From positions 1 through 12,397 of the forward strand of contig DASROJ010000080.1 of NCBI GenBank assembly GCA_035646975.1: a DNA stretch of 12,397 nt, in the 5' to 3' direction. A program made the position numbers and the translations under genes. Of this stretch, positions 1 to 5,856 are shown one piece after another; the stretch's first letter is position 1, and every line of letters begins with the position of its first letter. Source of the stretch: DASROJ01 sp035646975 (lineage in GTDB: Bacteria > Acidobacteriota > Polarisedimenticolia > JACPZX01 > DASXTC01). The notes below the pieces were generated by a model. That model was not told the DNA's origin, did no database searches, and was given only the letters and a program-made list of their open reading frames with translations.

Positions 1-2533
1 TGGTCAGGCCGCTGGCGAAGCAGGAATGGTCGTAGCCGCCGGCTCCGAACAGCGAGGCGAGGGTGCCGCGGTAGACGTTGTAGGTCGCGGGTTGCAGACT
101 CGAATCGATCGGGCTCCACGAAAGCTGGAGCATCCCCGGACTGGAGCTCACCAGCAGTCCCGCGGTCCCCGAGCTTCCGTCAGCCACGGTCGGGGTGCCC
201 ACCGTCAGCGAGCCTCCCGTGGCCAGCAGGTTGAAATCGGCCGGCCGCTCCACCTTGGTGCCCGTGTCGTTGCGCAGCCCGCTGCGTGTGCCGTCGAAGC
301 CGATCGGGATCGAGCCGGCGGCCGCGCCCGGCTCGATGGTGAAGACGAGAAAGCCGATCTGATCGCCCGGGGCCGGCGGGTTGATCGAAAGCGGAATCGG
401 GGCGTCGAACACCACCGAGTAGTCCTTGCGGCCGGCCACCAGGTCCGCGGGCGGGTCGTTAAGGCTCGCGATGCCGAGCGCCGCCGCCGGTCCCGCAGGC
501 TCCACCGTCACCGCCGAGATGCCGGCCGGCGGGAAGGTCAGCCTCAGGTCGAATCCCCAGATCCGGTTGCCCGGCATCGAATCGGTCGCGTTGATCCGCG
601 TCAGGGAGATGTCGCGCGTGAACAACGGCAGGCGCACCGTGCCGGGAAGTCCGGTGGCCGCGCCGGCCGACATCTCGTCGCGGTCGTTGTCCAGCTGCAG
701 CATGTAGGCGATGAGGGACTGCCGCTGCGCCGGTGTCAGGTTCGAGGTCACGCCGTGGCGATCCGCCTGGTTGCGCGTCGTCAGCACGTCGAGAAGCGTG
801 GGGGCGCTGCCGTCGTGCAGGTAGGGCGCCGTGTCGAACAGATGCAGCAACGACGGCGTGTCGAAGCCGCTCTGCCCGTTGACGTCGCCCGGCGCCAGCG
901 TGCCGACATCGTGGCGCGTCAGCAGGGCGCGGTCGCTGTCGTTGAACGAGGAACCCTTGTGGCACGATGCGCACCCGGTGGCGGCGGACTCGAACAGCGT
1001 CTTGCCCTGGGCGGCCTGCGGGGTCAGACCGCCTGCCGGCGCGCGGTTCGGATTGCTCCTGACGGGCTTGAGGATCGAATCCATGAACGCGGCGAAGTCG
1101 TCGAGATCCTGCGAGAGCCCCGCGTTGGAAGCGCCGAACGGGTCATTGGGGGTGCCGTTGATCAGCCCGGCGCCGAACTGCAGTTTCCGGATGTTGAACT
1201 CGAGGTCCTGCAGCTCGTCCATGTTGGCGGTCCAGTGGACCGCGCCCGAATCGTGGATGCCGCGGATGTCTGTGGTGTTCCTGATTCCCTCGTCGACTCG
1301 CGTGAAATTCCAGTCGCGGCCGTCCGAGGCCCCGCCCGCGTGGCAGGAGATGCAGGCGATCCAGTTGTCGGTCGACATCCTGCCGCGCGAGGTGAAGAAC
1401 AGCTTCTTTCCGTTGAGAATGCCGGGCGCCAGCGGTTCCGGCGTGACGGTGACCGTGCGGAGGACCGCCGCGAGCGCCGGGTTGGCCACCGACACCACCG
1501 ACACGCTGCGTCCGAGATAGTTCGAGACGTAGGCCTTCGTCCCGTCGGGGGTCACCGCCACTCCCTGCGGCGCATCGCCGACATCCACCAGCGAGATCTG
1601 CGCGCGCGTGCCTGCGTTGAGGATCGCCAGGTCGTTGCTGGCCTGGTTCGCGATGAGGGCCACCGCGCCGTTGGGGCTGAAGTCGATCGCCACCGGCTGG
1701 CTCACCGGCCGCGACAGCACCCGCTCGAGATGCGTCCGGAGCGGGGCCAGCTCCTGCCGCAGGTTGACATCGATGACCGCGAACGCCGCGTGCACGGTCG
1801 TGGTGAGCTGGATGTTCGGGTTGCCCGTCTCCATCTGAACCATCGGCAGCCAGACCACCGGGGCGCCGGGCCGGAACACCGCCTGCTCCAGGAAGTTCGC
1901 CACCCCCGGAAGCCCGGGCGGCACCGGCAGGGCGACGGTGCCCAGCACCGCGTTGGTGGTCGTGTCGACGATCGAGACCGTCGCATTGAGCTGCGGCACC
2001 GGGGTGAGGTAATGCGTCACCGCGAGTCGCGTGCTGTCGGCCGATATGGCGAGGCCCCTCGGTCGCGGCGCGGTGGGTATCTGGGCGACGACACCGAGGG
2101 TGGCGGCATCCAGGACCGTGACGCGGCCCTGCGATGTATTGGCGACGTAGAGACGGGTCCCGTCAGGGCTGGCCGCCACGCCGGTGGGCTGAGCGCCGAT
2201 CGGAACGCGGGTCAACTCCGCCAGCGCGGTGGTGTCGATGACACTGAGGTCGTTGGAGTCGGAGTTGGCGACGTAGACCCGGGTTCCGTCGGGGGAGACC
2301 GCGACGGTGCATGGAAACGCCCCCACCGGGATCTCGGCAACCACGGTGTCGCCCGCTGTCTCGAGCACCGTGACCGATCCCGAGTCGGGGTTCACCACCC
2401 AGACCCGTGTGCCGTCCGGGGTGACGGCGATGGCGGCGCTTCGCGCCGGACGCGCCGCTTGAGCGAAGACAAGTCCTGACAACGCAAAGAGATTCAGTGC
2501 AAGTGCGATCCCGACGCGCCTGCTGGCCGGCAT
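1..2533 (-). CDS. Secreted YVTN beta-propeller / di-haem cytochrome c peroxidase-like fusion protein (3' end outside window)
   Basis: The minus-strand frame is open from the ATG at 2533-2531 to the left edge, giving 844 codons without a stop. A G-rich ribosome binding site (GGGGGGA) lies about 7 bases upstream. Residues 1-24 form a signal peptide with probable cleavage after VFA, so the protein is exported. Residues about 33-345 carry YVTN-type beta-propeller blades; PDGTRVWVVN, PDGTRVYVAN, PDGTRLYVAN and PDGTKAYVSN are clear repeats. Residues about 365-610 resemble di-haem cytochrome c peroxidase/MauG-like domains, with two c-type haem motifs, CISCH (394-398) and CASCH (521-525), then the family-typical TPSLLHLFDTAPYLHDGSAP. 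The rest is beta-rich, with an FN3-like stretch near 785-844 (LQLSWSPID, YNVYRG). Family members handle electron transfer to peroxide or oxidise other substrates in the periplasm; the substrate here is unknown. The propeller probably acts as a binding module (inference). The true C-terminus is not visible. Confidence 0.9.
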   Translation of the reverse strand, partial: MPASRRVGIALALNLFALSGLVFAQAARPARSAAIAVTPDGTRVWVVNPDSGSVTVLETAGDTVVAEIPVGAFPCTVAVSPDGTRVYVANSDSNDLSVIDTTALAELTRVPIGAQPTGVAASPDGTRLYVANTSQGRVTVLDAATLGVVAQIPTAPRPRGLAISADSTRLAVTHYLTPVPQLNATVSIVDTTTNAVLGTVALPVPPGLPGVANFLEQAVFRPGAPVVWLPMVQMETGNPNIQLTTTVHAAFAVIDVNLRQELAPLRTHLERVLSRPVSQPVAIDFSPNGAVALIANQASNDLAILNAGTRAQISLVDVGDAPQGVAVTPDGTKAYVSNYLGRSVSVVSVANPALAAVLRTVTVTPEPLAPGILNGKKLFFTSRGRMSTDNWIACISCHAGGASDGRDWNFTRVDEGIRNTTDIRGIHDSGAVHWTANMDELQDLEFNIRKLQFGAGLINGTPNDPFGASNAGLSQDLDDFAAFMDSILKPVRSNPNRAPAGGLTPQAAQGKTLFESAATGCASCHKGSSFNDSDRALLTRHDVGTLAPGDVNGQSGFDTPSLLHLFDTAPYLHDGSAPTLLDVLTTRNQADRHGVTSNLTPAQRQSLIAYMLQLDNDRDEMSAGAATGLPGTVRLPLFTRDISLTRINATDSMPGNRIWGFDLRLTFPPAGISAVTVEPAGPAAALGIASLNDPPADLVAGRKDYSVVFDAPIPLSINPPAPGDQIGFLVFTIEPGAAAGSIPIGFDGTRSGLRNDTGTKVERPADFNLLATGGSLTVGTPTVADGSSGTAGLLVSSSPGMLQLSWSPIDSSLQPATYNVYRGTLASLFGAGGYDHSCFASGLT

Positions 2534-2691
2534 GATGCGTCCCCCCATTCCCCAGTCCCGGAACTCCGCAAGGTACGGCTCCCACCGCGAGTAGACAGCC
2601 ACTTGGCGAATGGGTTGAAGAAAAATCAAACTAATTGCAACTCAGCGGTGTCTGATGGATGCACCACACCGCACTGTGCTGGAGGGCCGAT
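2534..2691. promoter_or_regulatory. Divergent intergenic region between the cytochrome fusion and the Ntn-hydrolase genes
   Basis: These 158 bases separate two divergently transcribed genes and must hold both promoters unless transcription enters from elsewhere. The stretch from about 2615 to 2640 is clearly richer in A and T than its surroundings. TTGAAG at 2615-2620 could be a -35 for the rightward gene, but no good -10 follows at 17 bases. No convincing -10/-35 pair was found for the leftward gene, and no operator-like inverted repeat stands out. Confidence 0.4.
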
Positions 2692-3750
2692 GTGAGGCTG
2701 CCGAAGCTGACCGTTTCCATCGCGCTGGCCAGTCTGTTCCTGGCCAGAGGAGCATCGGACACCGTCACGGCCTGCACCACCTTCTGCCTGCGCGACGCAG
2801 ATCACGTCCTGTTCGGGCGCAACTACGACTTCGGCATCGGCGAGGGGCTCGTGCTGGTCAACAAGCGCGGTGTCGCCAAGACCTCGGCGGTGTCCGGTGA
2901 CGTGCCCGCCAGCTGGACCTCGAGGCATGGCAGCCTGACCTTCAACCAGTTCGGCCGGGAGTTTCCCACGGGAGGCATCAACGAGAAAGGACTCACCGTC
3001 GAGCTGATGATGCTCGACGGGTCGCAGTACCCGGCCCGGGACTCCAGACCCGCGGTCGGTGTGCTCGAATGGATCCAGTATCAGCTCGACAACCGCGCGA
3101 GTGTCGCCGAGCTGATCGCGCACGCCGACGAGATCCGGATACATGGCGGCGCCCCGTTGCACTACCTGGTGGCCGATCGAACCGGGGCGGCGGCGACCGT
3201 CGAGTTCCTCGCGGGCCGGCTGGTGATCCACACCGCCGCATCGCTCGAAGTCCCGGTGCTGACCAACGACACTTATGAATCCAGCATCGGTTTCATGAAA
3301 ACGCACCCTGGAGCCACCGGGTCGTCGTCCCTGGCGCGGTTCGCGCGGGCCGCCGCTCTGATAGGAGAGTACGGCGCCGCCCGCCCGGCACCACCGGTGG
3401 AATACGCCTTCCGCGTCCTCGACGAGGTCTCCCAGGGCGGGGCGACGCGCTGGAGCATCGTGTACGACCTGACCGACATGGTCGTACGTTTCCGCACGGC
3501 GAGCCACCGTCCGGTCCGCAGCATCCGCTTGAAAGCGTTCGATTACTCCTGCGCCACGCCCGTCAGGATGCTCGACCTGGACGCGCCGCTCGAAGGGGAT
3601 GTCACGGCAGCTTTTTCCGAGTACACGTCGAAGGCCAACCTCGATCTGGTCGTTTCCTCCTACGCGCGTGTCCCGTTTCTGGCTGCGGTGCCCGAGGAGC
3701 AGGTCAGGCAGGCCGCCCACCATCCAGAAACCACCCGCTGTCTGCCCTGA
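2692..3750 (+). CDS. Exported choloylglycine hydrolase / penicillin V acylase family Ntn-hydrolase
   Basis: The protein belongs to the linear amide C-N hydrolase family (bile salt hydrolases, penicillin V acylases, and relatives acting on N-acyl amides). The GTG at 2692 is preferred as start: GGAGG at 2681-2685 sits 6 bases upstream, and translation from there gives a compact signal peptide (VRLPKLTVSIALASLF...). The ATG at 2659 is in frame but adds 11 residues with little ribosome-binding support. Numbering from 2692, the nucleophile is Cys28 in TACTTFCL, which must become N-terminal by cleavage. Arg43 and Asp46 (GRNYDF) match the conserved Arg/Asp pair after the nucleophile, GINEKGL contains the conserved Asn97, LTND gives Asn192, and TRW supplies a probable Arg253. 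At 352 residues the length suits the family plus a leader. Periplasmic location is inferred; the substrate (bile acid conjugate, acyl-homoserine lactone, penicillin V or other amide) cannot be read from sequence. It stands alone, divergent from the cytochrome gene. Confidence 0.9.
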   Translation: MRLPKLTVSIALASLFLARGASDTVTACTTFCLRDADHVLFGRNYDFGIGEGLVLVNKRGVAKTSAVSGDVPASWTSRHGSLTFNQFGREFPTGGINEKGLTVELMMLDGSQYPARDSRPAVGVLEWIQYQLDNRASVAELIAHADEIRIHGGAPLHYLVADRTGAAATVEFLAGRLVIHTAASLEVPVLTNDTYESSIGFMKTHPGATGSSSLARFARAAALIGEYGAARPAPPVEYAFRVLDEVSQGGATRWSIVYDLTDMVVRFRTASHRPVRSIRLKAFDYSCATPVRMLDLDAPLEGDVTAAFSEYTSKANLDLVVSSYARVPFLAAVPEEQVRQAAHHPETTRCLP

Positions 3751-3791
3751 ATTCGCGAACTTCTTCCCCGCGGGTCCGTACACAGGGTGCC

Positions 3792-3800
3792 TGATATAAG
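3792..3800 (+). promoter_or_regulatory. Possible extended -10 promoter for the peroxiredoxin unit
   Basis: TGATATAAG matches an extended -10 element (TGn followed by TATAAG, close to TATAAT) about 60 bases before the peroxiredoxin start. No recognisable -35 lies at the usual distance, as expected for extended -10 promoters. This would place the transcript start near 3807 and leave a leader of about 50 bases. Based on pattern only. Confidence 0.35.
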
Positions 3801-3859
3801 ATGACAGGGTCATGAGAAACCATATCTCGTCGATCCTTCAGCTCTTCAGGAGGCCCACG

Positions 3860-4297
3860 ATGCTCAACGTCGGAGACATGGCTCCGGATTTCACCGTCCA
3901 GGATCACATGGACCGCACCGTCACGCTCTCGCAGCTGCGGGGCAGGAACGTCGTTCTCTGGTTCTATCCGAAGGCCGACACCCCCGGGTGAACGCTCGAG
4001 GGTTGCGGGTTCCGCGACCTCAATGCGCAGTACAAGGAGATGAACACGGAGATCCTGGGCATCAGCTTCGACAACGTGGCCGACAACCGCGCGTTTGCCG
4101 AAAAATTCCATTACCCGTTTCCGATGCTCTGTGACGTCGATCGGAAGATCGGACTGGCCTACGGCGCGTGCGACACGGCAACCGCGGAGTACGCGCGGCG
4201 TATCTCCTATGTGATCGGGCCCGACGGCAGGATCCTGCAGGCCCACGCCAAGGTGAGCGCGGCAAGTCATCCGAAGGAAATTCTCGCGACGCTCTGA
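3860..4297 (+). CDS. Selenocysteine-containing peroxiredoxin, BCP/PrxQ type (in-frame UGA at the peroxidatic position)
   Basis: Read from the ATG at 3860, the frame is that of a bacterioferritin-comigratory-protein (BCP/PrxQ) peroxiredoxin, a thiol peroxidase reducing hydrogen peroxide and organic hydroperoxides in the cytoplasm. A strong ribosome binding site, AGGAGG at 3848-3853, is 6 bases upstream; an in-frame ATG at 3812 lacks such support. The N-terminus (VGDMAPDFTVQD, then VVLWFYPKADTPG) is typical of the AhpC/TSA fold. The next codon, 44, is TGA at 3989-3991, where the family has its peroxidatic Cys (PGCT). The frame then continues without interruption: TLEGCGFRD with resolving Cys49, then ILGISFDN, FPMLCDVD, YVIGPDGRI, and a TGA stop at 4295-4297. 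The 44/49 spacing equals the E. coli BCP cysteine pair. The total of 145 residues is near normal family length. I read codon 44 as selenocysteine, supported by the hairpin just downstream. Alternatives are a nonsense mutation or a sequencing error (TGC to TGA), less likely given the exact position. PspC and LiaF-like genes follow 30 bases on, probably in the same transcript. Confidence 0.85.
3993..4027 (+). promoter_or_regulatory. Candidate bacterial SECIS element inside the peroxiredoxin reading frame
   Basis: Just after the in-frame UGA (3989-3991), the mRNA can fold into a hairpin. GAGG (3998-4001) pairs with CCUC (4018-4021). G4002 is bulged. UUGCGG (4003-4008) pairs with CCGCGA (4012-4017), including one U-G wobble, leaving an apical GUU loop (4009-4011), or GGUUC if the closing G-C pair opens. 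An outer CGC (3993-3995)/GCG (4025-4027) stem can form below an internal loop. Seventeen bases separate the UGA from the loop, and a G opens the loop, both as expected of bacterial SECIS elements recognised by SelB. The ascending arm with loop, GGUUGCGGGU (4001-4010), closely resembles GGUUGCAGGU in the E. coli fdhF SECIS (recalled from memory), shifted by 2 bases. GC-rich sequence forms hairpins easily, so folding alone is not proof. Confidence 0.7.
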
Positions 4298-4327
4298 GGA
4301 CCGAACCAGGGCAAGGAGGGGGATCTC

Positions 4328-4819
4328 ATGGCGCCCAGAAGGCTGTACCGCTCGCCCACCGACAAGAAAATCGCGGGGGTGTGCGGCGGGGTTGCGGAGT
4401 ATCTCGACATCGATCCCGCAGTGGCGCGCATCGCGGCGGTGATCCTCTTTCTGCTGCATGGCGTGGGGCTGATCGCCTATCTGATCGCCTGGGTCGCCAT
4501 CCCCGTCAGGCAAACCGAGCCGGGCGTCTCCCCACCGGGGGACGACCCGCAGGCACAGCCCCTCGGGTCGTCCGCCGGGACGGCATCACCCGCGCACGGT
4601 TCGGGCGATCGGCCGTTTCCGCGCAATCTCGACGTCGTCGCGGGCGGCCTGTTCATCATCGCCGGCATCCTCTTCCTGTTGCTGAATCTCGATATCCTGA
4701 GCTGGGAGATGTTCCGGTTCTGGCGATGGCGCGTCGTCTGGCCGGTGGCCCTCATGGCTCTCGGATTGTACGTGGTGATTTCGTCGCTTCGGGCACAACA
4801 CCGCACCCGGGAGCACTGA
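4328..4819 (+). CDS. PspC-domain membrane protein with C-terminal LiaF-type transmembrane region
   Basis: Residues 1-60 form a clear PspC domain: RRLYRSPTDKKIAGVCGGVA, then a short segment and a membrane helix at about 34-58. PspC proteins take part in envelope-stress responses, either as phage-shock-protein partners or as standalone modulators. A hydrophilic, Pro/Gly-rich linker (about 62-98) leads to two further membrane helices (about 103-121 and 135-153) with the DUF5668/LiaF-TM pattern (GGLFIIAGILFLLLNLDIL, VVWPVALMALGLYVV). The ATG at 4328 has AGGAGG at 4314-4319, 8 bases upstream. It starts 30 bases after the peroxiredoxin stop and ends 1 base before the next ATG, so it probably lies in the middle of a three-gene transcript. 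No PspA, PspB or LiaRS partner is in the window, so its signalling role is inference. Confidence 0.88.
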   Translation: MAPRRLYRSPTDKKIAGVCGGVAEYLDIDPAVARIAAVILFLLHGVGLIAYLIAWVAIPVRQTEPGVSPPGDDPQAQPLGSSAGTASPAHGSGDRPFPRNLDVVAGGLFIIAGILFLLLNLDILSWEMFRFWRWRVVWPVALMALGLYVVISSLRAQHRTREH

Positions 4820-4820
4820 C

Positions 4821-5846
4821 ATGGCCACCGCACCCGCAGCCGCCAGGCCCGCGATCGACCCGCTCCGCAACCGCCGGCGCGCCTACCGCGGGATTTCCGC
4901 CGGCATCACGCTCATCTGTGTCGGCGCAGTGCTCCTGCTCAACACGCTCGGCATGGTGGGGTGGGGTGTCTGGTTCGATCTGCTGAAACTCTGGCCGCTC
5001 GTGCTCATCTCGATCGGCGTCCGGTGGATATTCGTCAACAGCCGGGCGCACGCGTTCTGCCTGATCGGTCCGGCGCTGGTCGCGCTGGGCACCGTGTGGG
5101 TCGTCTCGAGCTATGACAGCGCCGCGGAAAAGGGACCCGCGGCGATATCAGGAGGCGAGACCATCGACGTCGATTGCCCGGCTCCTGCCCCCGGCGACAC
5201 CGCGCACCTCGATCTGGAGTTTGCCGCCGGCAGCCTGCGTCTCTACTCGGAGAAAGGCCCCGCCACCGTGGGGGCGGCCTCGTCGCTGGTGGCGACCGGT
5301 TTTCACGGCACGCTGCTCTATTCGGGACGCGAGCCGCGTCACACCTGCGGCGGCTCGGGGTCCCTGCACCTGGGGCACGACACCTGGGACGACGGGGTCC
5401 ACATCGCGCTGCCGTTCGGTGACTGGGAGAGCCGATGGGAGGCGCGTCTTTACACCTCCTCTCCGGTCTTCCTCGAGATGAAGCTGGCCGCTTCCAACGC
5501 CGAGCTCGACCTGCGCGCCTTCACGCTGGACCGGGTGGAGGTGGATGTGGCCGCCTCGCGACTGGAGCTGCAGCTGGGGCAGGCTCGCGGCCGCGTGCCG
5601 GTGCGCATTCACGGCGCGGTGGACGACCTTCGCCTGGTGATTCCCGAGGGCACCTGCTACACCGTCTCGCGGGAGCGGATCCTCAGCGTCCTGGATATCG
5701 ACGACAGGGTGAGCAAGGACAGGCGGTGGAAGCACCTCACCTCCGATGCCTGCGCTTCGGCGGCCCCTGATGCGCCGCGCTACGAGATACGCTACGAGCT
5801 TCCGGTCTCCAGCGTCACGATCGAGACCGAGGGACGCCGTACCTGA
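4821..5846 (+). CDS. LiaF-like membrane protein with extracytoplasmic beta-rich domain
   Basis: The 341-residue protein starts 1 base after the PspC gene stops (TGA at 4817-4819, ATG at 4821), with GGGAG at 4809-4813, which indicates translational coupling. Three membrane helices (about 24-43, 50-71 and 78-95) show the LiaF-TM/DUF5668 pattern (GISAGITLICVGAVLLLNTL, LWPLVLISIGV). From about 115 to the end is a repetitive beta-strand domain of the LiaF C-terminal/toast-rack type (HLDLEFAAGSLRLYS, LEMKLAASNAELDLRAFTLD, VRIHGAVDDLRLVIPEG). In Firmicutes, LiaF inhibits the LiaRS envelope-stress system; outside them such proteins are mostly uncharacterised. Cysteines in the beta domain (DVDCP, RHTCGG, EGTCYT, SDACAS) could form disulphides if it lies outside the cytoplasm (inference). 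With the preceding PspC gene it probably forms a membrane complex. Confidence 0.82.
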   Translation: MATAPAAARPAIDPLRNRRRAYRGISAGITLICVGAVLLLNTLGMVGWGVWFDLLKLWPLVLISIGVRWIFVNSRAHAFCLIGPALVALGTVWVVSSYDSAAEKGPAAISGGETIDVDCPAPAPGDTAHLDLEFAAGSLRLYSEKGPATVGAASSLVATGFHGTLLYSGREPRHTCGGSGSLHLGHDTWDDGVHIALPFGDWESRWEARLYTSSPVFLEMKLAASNAELDLRAFTLDRVEVDVAASRLELQLGQARGRVPVRIHGAVDDLRLVIPEGTCYTVSRERILSVLDIDDRVSKDRRWKHLTSDACASAAPDAPRYEIRYELPVSSVTIETEGRRT

Positions 5847-5856
5847 GGCCAGGCTC

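Noticed and set aside
26..2479. Open plus-strand frame of 817 codons
   Set aside because: Antisense shadow of the cytochrome fusion gene; its translation is Arg/Gly/His-rich with no domain, while the minus strand shows YVTN repeats and haem motifs.
2626..3813. Open minus-strand frame of 395 codons over the Ntn-hydrolase gene
   Set aside because: Low-complexity translation; the opposite strand has the catalytic motifs and a good ribosome binding site.
3989..3991. In-frame TGA as evidence of genome-wide UGA recoding
   Set aside because: Several genes in the window end at TGA in positions matching expected protein ends, and no other long gene has an internal TGA.
4040..4297. An 85-residue protein starting at ATG 4040
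   Set aside because: It is the 3' part of the selenoperoxiredoxin frame; it lacks the active site, and upstream sequence in the same frame is clearly peroxiredoxin.
3704..4513. Open minus-strand frame of 269 codons opposite the peroxiredoxin
   Set aside because: Antisense shadow with no recognisable motif; the plus-strand protein is well conserved in pattern.
4168..4986. Open plus-strand frame of 272 codons across the peroxiredoxin, PspC and LiaF-like genes
   Set aside because: Crosses three real genes in another frame; Arg/Gly-rich shadow.
5842..5853. CCTG-AGGC-CAGG hairpin at the convergent junction as a bidirectional terminator
   Set aside because: Only a 4-bp stem, no T run, and it overlaps the stop codon of the LiaF-like gene.
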